Shown here: piece after piece, positions 17,060-25,827 of the stretch
Numbering within the stretch: the stretch's first letter is position 1
Layout of the letters: the number at the start of each line of letters is the position of its first letter
DNA from: Pseudomonadota bacterium
Lineage (GTDB): Bacteria; Pseudomonadota; Gammaproteobacteria; Ga0077536
Assembly (NCBI GenBank): GCA_016719885.1
Contig: JADJYF010000026.1
Location: 310,001 to 374,000, forward strand
DNA: 64,000 bases
Direction of reading: 5' to 3'
The notes under the pieces: generated by a model
Database searches by the model: none
Seen by the model: only the letters and a program-made list of their open reading frames with translations
Told to the model about the DNA's origin: nothing
Position numbers and translations under genes: made by a program

Positions 17060-17598
17060 GACGTACTCCTTGGGTTCCGCGCGCGGAACTCGGCGTAGAG
17101 CAGATGAAAAGTGCCGGTGAAGTCCGCCGGGCTGCGTGCCATCCACGCCTCGAGCTCGGCCCGCTCCCACCAGCCGCCCGCGGCGATTTCGCGCGGGTCC
17201 GGACGCGGTTCGCCGCGCGTATGGCCAAGGTAGACACGCACGAATTCCTGCCCGGTCTCGACCCGCGCCGGCAGATCGCACAGCGCGCGCAATTCGACGT
17301 CTTCGAGCGCCAGCTCCTCGTGGAGTTCGCGCAGCGCGGCGGCGTGATAATCCTCGCCGGCATCGACGTGACCGGCCGCCGAGGTGTCCCACAGGTTCGG
17401 GTCGACGTCTTTATGGGGGGAACGGCGCTGCAGGTAAATGCGTTCATGCCGATCGAGCACCAGCATGTGCACGGCGCGATGGCGCAGGCCGAGACGGTGC
17501 ACTTCACGTCGCGGTCCACAGCCGATCACACGGTTGTCGGCATCGACGATATCGATCATCTCGACCGCCGGGGACTGTGACTGACTGGCCGCGCTCAC
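17056..17598 (-). CDS. NUDIX hydrolase
   Basis: 180 residues. The Nudix box is complete: GHVDAGEDYHAAALRELHEEL (G-x5-E-x7-R-E-x2-E-E). The preceding IYLQRRSPHKDVDPNLWDTSAAG and overall shape resemble the isopentenyl-diphosphate isomerase-like NUDIX subgroup (YfcD type), whose substrates are mostly unknown. It reads into gacA with a 4-bp overlap. The intergenic 17599-17699 separates it from the diguanylate cyclase. Confidence 0.9.
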   Translation of the reverse strand: MSAASQSQSPAVEMIDIVDADNRVIGCGPRREVHRLGLRHRAVHMLVLDRHERIYLQRRSPHKDVDPNLWDTSAAGHVDAGEDYHAAALRELHEELALEDVELRALCDLPARVETGQEFVRVYLGHTRGEPRPDPREIAAGGWWERAELEAWMARSPADFTGTFHLLYAEFRARNPRSTS

Positions 17599-17699
17599 CT
17601 ACTGGCTCTCACATCAATGCGGATGATTGAGAAAAAGTGTAACGCCGGCCCGCGTGCGTTTCTGCGAAAGAACGCACTCCTTACTGCGATACGGTGAGA

Positions 17700-18956
17700 T
17701 CAGCCTGCGCGTGCGTTCTGTTCGAGTTCGTTTTCGCTCACCACCTGGTTGCGACCGCGCGACTTGGCGAGATAAAGCGCTTGATCCGCTCGACCGATCA
17801 AAGCGTCGCCGGCTTCGAGATGGGCCGGCACCACCGTCGCCACGCCGAAGCTGGCGGTGGTATTGGCTTTGAGCGTCGAGCCGGCGTGCACGATGGCCAG
17901 GCCGTCGAACGCGGTGCGCGCGTTCTCGGCCAGGCGCAGGGCCGCCGCGTGATCGGTATTGGGCAAGAGCAGCGCGAACTCCTCGCCGCCGGTGCGCGCC
18001 GCGAGATCACCACCGCGACGGCAAAAGCCGGTCAGGACGCGCGCCAAGGACTTGATGCATTCATCACCCTGCTGATGGCCGTAGGTGTCGTTGTACTGCT
18101 TGAAGAAGTCGATGTCGCACAACACCAGCGACAGCTGCGTGCGCTCGCGAAACGCGCGCGAGATCTCCTGCTTGAGTCGCCTGTCGAAGTAGCGACGATT
18201 GGCGATGTCGGTGAGGCTGTCGGTGCCGGACATGCGCTCGGCCTTGTCGCGCGAAGCGCGCAATACGCGCTCGGTGTCCATGCGCCGTTCCAGCTCGGCG
18301 GAGGTCTTCTCGGCCTGCGCGCTCAATTGCGCGGCAAGCAGGGCGTTCTCCACGCGCAGGCGGATCTGGTTGGCCAGCACGCGGCGCGACTGCGCCATCA
18401 CCACCGCCTGGTGACTGTAGAGCAGCAGCAAGGCGACGCCGAGGGCGTAGTAGGCGGTGCTGTGGACGAAAGCGACCATGGCGAGATTGGCCAGCGCCAC
18501 CGGCAGCACCATCGCCACCACCGCCGCCACGCTGACGCCGAACGACGCGAACGCCGACAGCGCCACGCCCGAGGCCAGCAGCACGGCGGTGAACAGCATG
18601 GTGTCGTCGGCGCGATGCATGACCAACAGCGGCGCCACGCCCCACAGCAAGCCGCTGGCGAACAGGGTCAGGTACAGCAACCACGGCGGGCCGACACGCA
18701 GGCCATGGCCACCGGCGCCGGCCTGCGCCACCCACCAGCGCGCCGCCAACACCGCCACCAAGGCCGCCCACCACCACAGGGCGAGCGGTGCCATGGCGAA
18801 GCGCGCGAAGAAGAACGCGAACAAACCGCCCACCAGCGCGGTCGGCACGGTCGAGGCACGCACGTTGGCGAGCAGCAGTTGCCACTGCTCGCGCTTCACA
18901 TCGCTGCGTGCATCGAGCGTCGGCGCGCGCTCGGGATGGGGCTTCGATTCGTTCAT
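17700..18956 (-). CDS. Membrane-bound GGDEF diguanylate cyclase
   Basis: A 418-residue protein predicted to make cyclic di-GMP. Residues about 30-200 contain six to seven hydrophobic segments forming a membrane sensor with no recognised input domain, followed by a coiled-coil linker (about 200-235). The GGDEF domain has GTDSLTDIANRR at its start, the metal-binding CDIDFFKQYND, and the active site GGEEF. An RGGD, five residues before GGEEF, forms an inhibitory I-site (R-x-x-D), so product feedback is expected. The catalytic residues look complete, so an active cyclase is likely. Confidence 0.93.
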   Translation of the reverse strand: MNESKPHPERAPTLDARSDVKREQWQLLLANVRASTVPTALVGGLFAFFFARFAMAPLALWWWAALVAVLAARWWVAQAGAGGHGLRVGPPWLLYLTLFASGLLWGVAPLLVMHRADDTMLFTAVLLASGVALSAFASFGVSVAAVVAMVLPVALANLAMVAFVHSTAYYALGVALLLLYSHQAVVMAQSRRVLANQIRLRVENALLAAQLSAQAEKTSAELERRMDTERVLRASRDKAERMSGTDSLTDIANRRYFDRRLKQEISRAFRERTQLSLVLCDIDFFKQYNDTYGHQQGDECIKSLARVLTGFCRRGGDLAARTGGEEFALLLPNTDHAAALRLAENARTAFDGLAIVHAGSTLKANTTASFGVATVVPAHLEAGDALIGRADQALYLAKSRGRNQVVSENELEQNARAG

Positions 18957-19064
18957 GTTGTTATTGCGGGTAGCGACCGCCAGCCTAGCCCATCAGTGCG
19001 TCCGGGTGAGCCCTCGTATCGTGAACAATTGCCGGACTGCGCACCAGCTAACGCGCCGGCCGGC

Positions 19065-19457
19065 TCAATCCGGCAGGCGCGCCGTGCACTTGATCTCGAC
19101 CTCGAGGCCGGCCATCGCCAGCGCGGTGGTGCCGATTCCGGTCCAGGTCGGCAGCCGGCCGGTGAAGTAGCGGTTCTTGACCTCCATGAACAGCGCGAGA
19201 TCGCGCATGTCGGTGTGGTAGGTCACCATCTCCACCACGTCGTCGAAACTCGCGCCGGCGGCGCGCAATACCTTGCCGACGTTCTCGAAGGCCTGCGTGA
19301 ACTGCGCCTCGGTGCCCTCCACCACTTCCAGCTTCTCGTTGCGGCCGACCTGGCCGGCGATGTACAGGGTGTCGTCCACCAGCACGCCAGGCGCATAGCG
19401 GAAGCGCTCGAAGATAATTTCCATGCCGGGCGGGATGATGTCTTTACGTACGCGCAT
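19065..19457 (-). CDS. RidA family protein (enamine/imine deaminase-like)
   Basis: A 130-residue RidA/YjgF-fold protein. Typical elements are present: DDTLYIAGQVGRN, FTQAFENVGKVLRAAGASFDDVVEMVTYHTDM, and the C-terminal VEIKCTARL. In RidA proper the RVEI.A Arg binds the substrate carboxylate; here it is replaced in LEVEIKCTA, so this belongs to an Rid subfamily other than the housekeeping deaminase. The start has GAGGAG about 6-8 bases upstream. It follows the DUF169 gene by 32 bases in the same direction. Confidence 0.88.
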   Translation of the reverse strand: MRVRKDIIPPGMEIIFERFRYAPGVLVDDTLYIAGQVGRNEKLEVVEGTEAQFTQAFENVGKVLRAAGASFDDVVEMVTYHTDMRDLALFMEVKNRYFTGRLPTWTGIGTTALAMAGLEVEIKCTARLPD

Positions 19458-19489
19458 GTCGCGGCTCCTCTTCAGGGGTGGTGTCGGCG

Positions 19490-20290
19490 TCAGGATTTGC
19501 CGTAGCTGGTTTCGATGCTGTCCAGGGGTGACTTCTGTATGCCGTGATTCGGGATCGGGTAACGCAAGCCGTTTCTGTCGAGCGACTTGAGCCCTTCGAC
19601 CAGGCCGGGCAGGTAGCTCGGCGGCAGCGCGATCAAGAGCTCGTCGTCCAGCACGCCGCCGAACTTGCGCTCGGCATAGCAGGGGATCGACACCGACGGC
19701 TCGCCGGTGGAAAGCGCCCGCCCCCACGAATCGGCACAGGCGCTCTCGCCGACCACCGTGAAGCTGTACTTGCGATAGCCGGTGTACTGCAGGCCGTTGA
19801 TGAGCGTGATCATCTGGCCGGGCGTGGCGTAGATGAGGCAGATGTCGGGATTGTCGAGGCGCTTGGCTGTCAGCGGCGACACCGCCAGCGCCTGGTAGTC
19901 TCCGTGGGAAGCGCAAGTCATGGCCGCCTGGTGCGCGGCGCTGTCCTCCAGGGTGCCGTACCACACGCCCTTCATGCGCTCACCGGACAGGAACTCCGGG
20001 TCGCGCGGCGCGAGGCCGACCACCGCGCCGCACTGCTGGCCCATGAGGTTGTCCATGGTGACGCCGATGGTCCAGCCTATCCAGCGCGCCTGGCCCACCA
20101 CTTGGTCGGTGGCGAGCTTCTCGGCCGGGCTGGGGCGACGGATGCGCGGCACGGCCTCCATGTCGGCGACGGTCTTGAAGCGCTTCATGCCGACCGCCAT
20201 GGTCTTGAGCTTGAGATAGCGCGTGAGCCCGGCGGTCAACGCTTCGTAGTCGTACTCGGTGGTGTCGTTCCAGCAGTTGGCGATGCTCAT
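19490..20290 (-). CDS. DUF169 domain protein
   Basis: A 266-residue cytoplasmic protein of the DUF169 (COG2043) family, whose function is not established. Visible features are the conserved N-terminal LTRYLKLKTMAVGMKRF, a DICLIYATPGQMITLINGLQYTG segment and the C-terminal PPSYLPGLVEGLKSLD. Several Cys residues (ANCW, QQCG, MTCAS, SACADSW, IPCYAER) are spaced unlike a simple zinc ribbon. It is divergent from the crotonase gene and upstream of RidA, forming a likely two-gene unit. The ATG at 20290 is preferred to one nine codons upstream. Confidence 0.82.
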   Translation of the reverse strand: MSIANCWNDTTEYDYEALTAGLTRYLKLKTMAVGMKRFKTVADMEAVPRIRRPSPAEKLATDQVVGQARWIGWTIGVTMDNLMGQQCGAVVGLAPRDPEFLSGERMKGVWYGTLEDSAAHQAAMTCASHGDYQALAVSPLTAKRLDNPDICLIYATPGQMITLINGLQYTGYRKYSFTVVGESACADSWGRALSTGEPSVSIPCYAERKFGGVLDDELLIALPPSYLPGLVEGLKSLDRNGLRYPIPNHGIQKSPLDSIETSYGKS

Positions 20291-20400
20291 GGGGCGTCCT
20301 CGGATGGGCGGAACCACGCAGCCATTTTCAGGGGCCGCGCAAAGGCGTTATGGTGCGATGACCTGTCACCGATTGTATCCACGCATCAAGGGGAGTCACC

Positions 20401-21204
20401 ATGGGCACCGTAGCCTGCAAAATCACCGACGGCATCGCCACCGTCACCTTCACCAATCCGCCGAAGGGCTTCTTCACGTCCGACATGGTGGCGCAGACCC
20501 GCACCATCCTCGCCGACCTCGACAACAACGACGAGGTCAGGGTGGTGGTGTTCACCGGCGGCCTGCCGGACGTTTTCATCCGCCATTTCTCGGTCGAGGA
20601 AATCATCGAGATGACCGCCGGCCTCAAGGCGCGCCGCGCCAAGGGCCTGGCCGATCCGCGTTTCGCGCGCACGCCGCTGCGCCTGTTGTGGGAAGAGGTG
20701 GACAACTTCCGCAAGCCGACCATCGCCGCCATCAACGGCTTCTGCGGCGGCGGCGGCTGCGAACTGGCGCTGGCCTGCGACATCCGCCTGGCCGGCCCCG
20801 GCGATTACACCATCGGCCAGATGGAGATCCTGGTCGGCATCCTGCCGGGCGCCGGTGGCACCACGCGCCTGGCGCGCCTGGTCGGACCGGGCAAGGCACT
20901 GGAATGGGTGCTGCGCGGCCGCACGTTCTCGCCCAAGGAAGCGGCGGCCGAGGGCCTCGTGCATCACTACATCGACGGCGACGTGCTGGCCGCTGCCCAC
21001 GACATGGCACGTGAGTTCCTCGACAAGCCGGCGGCGGCGCTGGCCGCCATCAAGCAGGTCATCCGTTCGAGCTGGGGCAAGACCACCGCCGACGGCGTCG
21101 ACGAGGAAGGCGACCTGTTCGCCAATGTCATCGGCGGCTCGGACCGCGCGCTGGAGATGATGAAGGAGTACGTGGCCGGCGGGCACAAGCTGAAGAAATT
21201 CTGA
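20401..21204 (+). CDS. Enoyl-CoA hydratase/isomerase family protein
   Basis: A 267-residue crotonase-fold enzyme. The oxyanion-hole glycines (NGFCGGGGCELALACD) and both catalytic glutamates of hydratases are present: Glu121 in GCELA and Glu142 in GQMEILVG. PGAGGTTRLARLVG follows as in true hydratases. It likely hydrates a 2-enoyl-CoA, but chain length or pathway cannot be read. RBS AGGGGAG is well placed. It is transcribed away from DUF169/RidA and ends at a strong hairpin. Confidence 0.9.
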   Translation: MGTVACKITDGIATVTFTNPPKGFFTSDMVAQTRTILADLDNNDEVRVVVFTGGLPDVFIRHFSVEEIIEMTAGLKARRAKGLADPRFARTPLRLLWEEVDNFRKPTIAAINGFCGGGGCELALACDIRLAGPGDYTIGQMEILVGILPGAGGTTRLARLVGPGKALEWVLRGRTFSPKEAAAEGLVHHYIDGDVLAAAHDMAREFLDKPAAALAAIKQVIRSSWGKTTADGVDEEGDLFANVIGGSDRALEMMKEYVAGGHKLKKF

Positions 21205-21220
21205 GCCGAGCCTTGGCACT

Positions 21221-21246
21221 GTGGGTCAGACTTCAGTCTGACCCAC
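21221..21246. repeat. Perfect 12-bp palindrome between convergent genes
   Basis: GTGGGTCAGACT, a 2-base spacer, then the exact complement AGTCTGACCCAC. It lies in the 64-base gap between the ends of the crotonase and YchJ genes. No T-run follows on either strand, so it is either a weak bidirectional transcription barrier or a dispersed palindromic repeat. No second copy was noticed in the window. Confidence 0.6.
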
Positions 21247-21268
21247 AAACATCGGAGTCTGCGTACGC

Positions 21269-21640
21269 TCACTCCTGGATTTCCCCGTCAACGTAAAACC
21301 AGCGCCCACCCTCACGCACGAAACGGCTGATCTCGTGCAGGCGCTGGCCGCGGCCCTTGACGCGGAACCGCGCCACGAATTCGACGCTGGCCTCGTCGCC
21401 GTCGGCGACATGGCGCTTGACGCTGAGCCCCAGCCACTTCACCGCCTCGCCATTGGCCTCGCCGAGGTCATCGGGCAAGGTCGACGCATGCCAGGTGGCG
21501 CGCAGGTAATCGAACTTGCCGAGCGCATAGGCGCTGTAGCGTGAGCGCATGAGCTGGTCGGCGCTGGCCGCCGGCGCGCCCTCGTGCAGGGGGCCACAGC
21601 AACGCCCGTAGGGGCCACCACCGCAGGGACAGTCGGCCAT
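21269..21640 (-). CDS. YchJ family protein (UPF0225, SEC-C motif)
   Basis: A 123-residue protein. The N-terminal CPCGGGPYGRCCGPLH is a SEC-C-type zinc-binding motif. The following YSAYALGKFDYLRATWHAST and FVARFRVKGRGQRLHEISRF blocks define the YchJ NTF2-like fold. Function is not known. It lies 3 bases after the HD-hydrolase stop, so the two are probably co-transcribed. Confidence 0.9.
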   Translation of the reverse strand: MADCPCGGGPYGRCCGPLHEGAPAASADQLMRSRYSAYALGKFDYLRATWHASTLPDDLGEANGEAVKWLGLSVKRHVADGDEASVEFVARFRVKGRGQRLHEISRFVREGGRWFYVDGEIQE

Positions 21641-21643
21641 CGC

Positions 21644-22183
21644 TCAGGGTCGCTGCCGGTAGATGCGATCGAAGCGCCGCTCGAGGCGCGCATTGGTGTT
21701 GCGGATCTGGTCGACGACGCTCTTCGCCCAATCGAAATATTCGCGCTTGCGCTCGACGGACCAGCCGTCCGGCGGATGCGCGATCATGTCGCGCAGGTTG
21801 GCAATCTTGTCGGCGAGCTTGACCAGCTTGGCGCCACGCGTCGAACGCGCGGCGCGCGACACCTGCAGGCGCTTGCGCGCGTGCTTGTGCAGCCATTTGA
21901 CATCGGTGACTTCCATGACGATGTCGGCGATGAGCACGCCGAACTGGCCCTTGATCTCCTCGTAGCTGGTCTCGGTGTCCTCGATGGTGTCGTGCAGGAG
22001 CGCCGCCGCCAGTACTTTCGGATCGTCCACCGCGCCTTCGTTGAGCAGAATGCTGGCGAGCGTGATGGGATGGTTGATGTAGGGCGACCCTTCCCTGTCC
22101 TTGCGCCGCTGGTTGCGATGTTTGCGCGCGGCGAACTCGGTGGCTTTCAGCACCAGGGCAAGGTCGCGCGGCGTCGTGCTCAT
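21644..22183 (-). CDS. HD-domain hydrolase, SpoT/MESH1-like
   Basis: A 179-residue single-domain HD protein. Metal ligands appear as KHRNQRRK...YINHP, LLHDTIEDTETS and KLADKIANLRD, the arrangement of the (p)ppGpp hydrolase domain of SpoT and of MESH1. No synthetase domain is present, so it is a candidate small alarmone hydrolase or NADPH phosphatase. The neighbouring YchJ gene follows directly. The ATG at 22183 gives the usual MESH1-like length. Confidence 0.87.
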   Translation of the reverse strand: MSTTPRDLALVLKATEFAARKHRNQRRKDREGSPYINHPITLASILLNEGAVDDPKVLAAALLHDTIEDTETSYEEIKGQFGVLIADIVMEVTDVKWLHKHARKRLQVSRAARSTRGAKLVKLADKIANLRDMIAHPPDGWSVERKREYFDWAKSVVDQIRNTNARLERRFDRIYRQRP

Positions 22184-22226
22184 CGGTCGGTTGCTCGCAT
22201 GGCGTGCGACGTCCTCGTCGTGCGCC

Positions 22227-23084
22227 TCAGAGGTGCGCCCGGTACCAGGCCAGCGCCGCCTGCGCCGCCTCGTCCAGCTTGTCCATGTACACGTCGTAGT
22301 GCCGACAATCGATGCTGACGAGCTGCTTCGGTTCGGCGCCGCTGGCGAAGGCCTGCTCCTGCCAGGCGGTCGGCGTGGTGGTGTCGCGCGCCGCGATGAT
22401 CATCATCAGCGGCGTCGGCGCGATACGCGGCACGAAGGACTCCGGCTCATAGCCGCGCAGGAGGTCGAAGGAGCGCAGCGTCAGTTCGTTGCGATAGCGT
22501 CCCGCGCCGTCCTTGCGCGCCACCCACTCGGCGGTTTCCGAGCCCTTGGTGGCGGCCAGCGTGATGGCCGGCAACGCGCCGCGACGCCGCGCGTCGCGAT
22601 CGGCATCGATGCGCGCCAGGAAGGCCGCGCGCTTGTCGGCCGGCACCCAGCTGTCGAAGGTGCGCGAGCCGCTGGTGAGCGGTACCTGCGAGACCACGCA
22701 TTTCACGCGCCGGTCGAGCGCGCTGACCGTCAAGACGTGGCCGCCGGCGTAACTCGTGCCCCACAGGCCGACGCGTTCGCCATCGATGCCGGGCAGCGTG
22801 CGCACGAAGGAGACGGCTTCGCGCATGTCGGCCACCTGGCGCCACGGATCGGTCTCGCTGCGCGGCCAGCCGGCGCTGCGCCCCCAGTTGCGATGGTCGT
22901 AGGCGAAACAGGCGTAGCCGGCGGCGACGAAATGTTCGGCGTATTCGGCGAGATCCAGATCGATGATGCCCGACAGGCCATGGGCCAGGATGATGACCGG
23001 GTGCGGGCCGTCGCCCGCCGGCCGTGCCAGCCAGCCGCACAGGGCGGCGCCCTCGCTTTCGAAAAAGATGTCCTGTCTGTCCAT
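22227..23084 (-). CDS. Alpha/beta hydrolase (dienelactone hydrolase-like)
   Basis: A 285-residue hydrolase. HPVIILAHGLSG is the oxyanion-loop strand, and GLWGTSYAGG carries the nucleophile Ser in G-x-S-x-A. An Asp in MMIIAARDTTTP and a His in IDCRHYDVYMD complete a plausible triad. Proteins of this shape are often called acetylxylan esterase-like or DLH-like. The MDRQD start is preferred; an ATG four codons upstream is also possible. It is divergent from the FAD monooxygenase, with a shared 108-base promoter region. Confidence 0.85.
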   Translation of the reverse strand: MDRQDIFFESEGAALCGWLARPAGDGPHPVIILAHGLSGIIDLDLAEYAEHFVAAGYACFAYDHRNWGRSAGWPRSETDPWRQVADMREAVSFVRTLPGIDGERVGLWGTSYAGGHVLTVSALDRRVKCVVSQVPLTSGSRTFDSWVPADKRAAFLARIDADRDARRRGALPAITLAATKGSETAEWVARKDGAGRYRNELTLRSFDLLRGYEPESFVPRIAPTPLMMIIAARDTTTPTAWQEQAFASGAEPKQLVSIDCRHYDVYMDKLDEAAQAALAWYRAHL

Positions 23085-23192
23085 GCCGGTTCCCATTGAA
23101 GTGCGTGCCCATTCTGCCAGAGCCATGCGGCCACGGTCGCGCCCTGGCCTGCGCTATAGTGGCCGCCGGTACGGACCAGGGGAGAGTTCACC

Positions 23193-24452
23193 ATGGCGGC
23201 AGCGTCACCGTCCGACGGCGCGGTGCGGGATCTCGACATCGCCATCGTCGGCGGCTCCATCGCCGGCTGCACGGCGGCCATCGAACTGGCGCGGCTGGGC
23301 GCCCGCGTGACCTTGTTCGAACGCTCGGGCGAGGAATTGAAGGATCGTGGCGCAGGCCTCGGCGTGCCGGCCTCGGTGTTCGAAACTTTCATCGCCCGCG
23401 ACCTGGTCGACGCCGACCTGCCCTACTTCCCCGCCCCCGCCTTCCTGCGCATCTGTCGCACCGCCGACCAGCCGCGCTACGGGCGCCTGGCCTGGGCGCA
23501 ACCCGCCACCCTCGCCGCGCTCAACTGGGGCGGGCTGTATCGCAACCTGCGCAAGCGCGTACCCGACGGTGTATATCGCACGCGCCGCCAGGTGACGGCC
23601 ATCGAGCAGGTCGAGGCATCGTCGGCGCGCCTGCGCTTCGCCGATGGCGAGACGGCGGAGTTTTCCCTCGTGGTGTGCGCCGACGGCTATGCCTCGCTTG
23701 GGCGTCACACGCTGTTTCCCGACGCGGCGCTCAATTACTCCGGCTACGTGCTGTGGCGCGGCCACATGCCGGAAGCAGCGTTGCCGGAATCGCCGCCGCT
23801 GGAAGTCGGCATCCGCTGCGTGGGCTACCGCGGTGGCCACGGCATCTTCTATTTCGTGCCCGGCGCCAACGATTCGATCGCGGCGGGCGAGCGACTGGTC
23901 AACTGGGGCGTGTACGTGGCGGTGCCAGCCGCCGAGTTGGACGCTTTCATGACCGACAAGACCGGCCGCGTCCATCAAGGCTCGCTGCCGCCGGGCATGA
24001 TGCCGCTCGCCACCGAGCAGGCCTTGAAGGCCAGGCTCATGCCGGTGATGCCGGACTACTACGCCGACATCATCGCGCGCGGCAGCGACACCTTCGCCTA
24101 TGCCATCTACGACTGCCAGGTGCCGGCCTACCGACGCGGCCGGGTGTGCCTGGCGGGCGACGCGGGCGCCTTCGCGCGGCCGCATAGCGGCGCCGGCGCC
24201 CTGAAGGGCATCAACGACGCGATTGCCCTCGGCGAGGCGCTGCGCGACAGCGACGACATCGACGCCGCCCTCGACACTTGGGACCGACAGCGCACCGCCG
24301 CCAACAACGAACTGGTGCGCTTCGGCAACCAGTTGGGCGAAGCCTTCGTCACCGCCATCCCCGACTGGTCGACGATGGACGTGCCGGCCATGGAGGCGTG
24401 GTTCAATTCGGTCGTGACCATCCGCTCGGAGTACATCAAGGCGCGGGCGTAG
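23193..24452 (+). CDS. FAD-dependent monooxygenase
   Basis: A 419-residue class A flavoprotein hydroxylase. The dinucleotide fold IAIVGGSIAGCTAAIELARLG (G-x-G-x-x-G variant with Ser) is followed by the FER acidic end. The second FAD motif is CLAGDAGAFARPHSGAGALKG. The overall pattern resembles 2,6-dihydroxypyridine 3-monooxygenase and related ring hydroxylases that need only NAD(P)H and FAD. The substrate cannot be inferred. RBS GGGGAGAG lies upstream of the ATG. A REP-like element separates it from the thiolase-like gene, so they may or may not be one unit. Confidence 0.87.
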   Translation: MAAASPSDGAVRDLDIAIVGGSIAGCTAAIELARLGARVTLFERSGEELKDRGAGLGVPASVFETFIARDLVDADLPYFPAPAFLRICRTADQPRYGRLAWAQPATLAALNWGGLYRNLRKRVPDGVYRTRRQVTAIEQVEASSARLRFADGETAEFSLVVCADGYASLGRHTLFPDAALNYSGYVLWRGHMPEAALPESPPLEVGIRCVGYRGGHGIFYFVPGANDSIAAGERLVNWGVYVAVPAAELDAFMTDKTGRVHQGSLPPGMMPLATEQALKARLMPVMPDYYADIIARGSDTFAYAIYDCQVPAYRRGRVCLAGDAGAFARPHSGAGALKGINDAIALGEALRDSDDIDAALDTWDRQRTAANNELVRFGNQLGEAFVTAIPDWSTMDVPAMEAWFNSVVTIRSEYIKARA

Positions 24453-24480
24453 GTGGGGGGTGCGACAATGAACTCCCCAT

Positions 24481-24558
24481 AGGTGCGAATTTATTCGCTC
24501 ATTGGTGGCACGACGATGCACAAGGTCGTGCCTTCTGCGTGCGAATAAATTCGCACCT
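24481..24558. repeat. REP/BIME-like palindromic element, copy 1
   Basis: The outer arms AGGTGCGAATTTATTCGC (24481-24498) and GCGAATAAATTCGCACCT (24541-24558) are exact complements. Inside is a second hairpin (GGCACGAC 24507-24514 with GTCGTGCC 24525-24532). It is the best-formed of four elements with the core GGTGCGAAT..ATTCGCACC found in gaps at 24.5, 27.9, 36.1 and 38.4 kb. Confidence 0.85.
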
Positions 24559-24661
24559 CCAAAGATCCCTCCCCCCCGCCTCAAGCTGTTGTAAGCTGCG
24601 GCCCCGGCGTCGCGCCTGCGACGTCAGGCTCCATGGACAACTTCAACGGAACCCTCGACAC

Positions 24662-25825
24662 ATGAGCATCAAGGGCAAGGCGTTCATCGCCGGCATTTAC
24701 GAACATCCGACGCGCAAGGCCGAAGGCATCCCGATTGCGCAACTGCACGCGGAAGTCGCCAAGGGCGCGCTGCAAGACGCCGGCCTCGGGCTGCGCGATG
24801 TCGATGCCTATTACTGCGCGGGCGACGCGCCCGGCCTCGGTGGCCTGTCGATGGCCGACTACATGGGACTGGACGTGCGCCACAGCGACACCACCGAGAC
24901 CGGCGGCTCGTCCTACATCCTGCACGTCAATCACGCCGCGGCGGCGATAGCCGCCGGCAAGTGCAAGGTCGCGCTGATCACGCTGGCCGGCAAGCCGCGC
25001 ACCGGCGGCGCGCCGCCCGGGCGTCCGCCGATGGCGGTGCAACCGCCCGACCTGCCCTTCGAAAGCCCCTTCAAGCCGACCGTGCTCAACATCTACGCGA
25101 TGGTCGCGCGCCGCCACATGCATGACCACGGCACCACCGCCGAACAGCTCGCCTGGATCAAGGTCGCGGCCTCGCACCACGCGCAACACAATCCGCACGC
25201 CATGCTGCGCGACGTGGTGACGGTCGAGGACGTGGTCAATTCGCCGGTGGTGGCCGACCCGCTGCATCGCCTCGATTGCTGCGTGGTGTCCGATGGCGGC
25301 GGCGCGGTGGTGGTGGTGGCGCCGGAGATCGCCGCGCAGCTCAAGCGTCCCAAGGTGCGCGTGATGGGCGCCGGCGAAGCCATCAAGCACATGGGTGGCG
25401 GCCAGGTTGACCTCAGCTACTCGGCGGGCCAGTGGTCGGCGGCCGCGGCCTTCGCCGAAGCCGGCGTCAAGCCGGCCGACATCAAGTACGCCTCGCTCTA
25501 CGACAGCTTCACCATCACCGTGCTCATGCAGTTGGAAGACATCGGCTTCTGCGCGCGCGGCCAGGGCGGACGCTTCGTCGCCGACGGCGGCCTCATCTCC
25601 GGCGTCGGCAAGCTGCCGTTCAACACCGATGGCGGCGGCTTGTGCAACAACCATCCCGGCAATCGCGGCGGCATGACCAAGATCCTGGAAGCCGTGCGTC
25701 AACTGCGCGGCGAAGCGCATGCGGCGGTGCAGGTGAAAAATTGCGATCTGGCGCTGGCCCACGGCACCGGCGGCTACCTCGGTACCCGCCACGGCAGCGG
25801 CACGCTGATCATGGAGAGAATGTAA
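24662..25825 (+). CDS. SCP2-type thiolase-fold protein lacking catalytic cysteines
   Basis: A 387-residue thiolase-superfamily protein of the SCPx/lipid-transfer type. The segment that normally carries the acyl-enzyme Cys reads TETGGSSYILHVNHAAAAI (residues about 78-96), with Ser instead of Cys. The C-terminal CxG motif is replaced by AHGTGGYLG. A His in NNHPGNRGG is kept. Claisen chemistry by the classical mechanism is therefore unlikely. Relatives paired with a DUF35 protein include retro-aldolases such as Ltp2 of steroid side-chain breakdown. The DUF35 gene follows after 2 bases. The ATG at 24662 is chosen; open frame further upstream belongs to the REP region. Confidence 0.87.
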   Translation: MSIKGKAFIAGIYEHPTRKAEGIPIAQLHAEVAKGALQDAGLGLRDVDAYYCAGDAPGLGGLSMADYMGLDVRHSDTTETGGSSYILHVNHAAAAIAAGKCKVALITLAGKPRTGGAPPGRPPMAVQPPDLPFESPFKPTVLNIYAMVARRHMHDHGTTAEQLAWIKVAASHHAQHNPHAMLRDVVTVEDVVNSPVVADPLHRLDCCVVSDGGGAVVVVAPEIAAQLKRPKVRVMGAGEAIKHMGGGQVDLSYSAGQWSAAAAFAEAGVKPADIKYASLYDSFTITVLMQLEDIGFCARGQGGRFVADGGLISGVGKLPFNTDGGGLCNNHPGNRGGMTKILEAVRQLRGEAHAAVQVKNCDLALAHGTGGYLGTRHGSGTLIMERM

Positions 25826-25827
25826 TC

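Noticed and set aside
15696..17519. Single 607-codon reading spanning the glycosylase, gacA and part of NUDIX
   Set aside because: Only the last 219 codons match a family. The first part is out of frame with gacA and the NUDIX gene, which are well supported.
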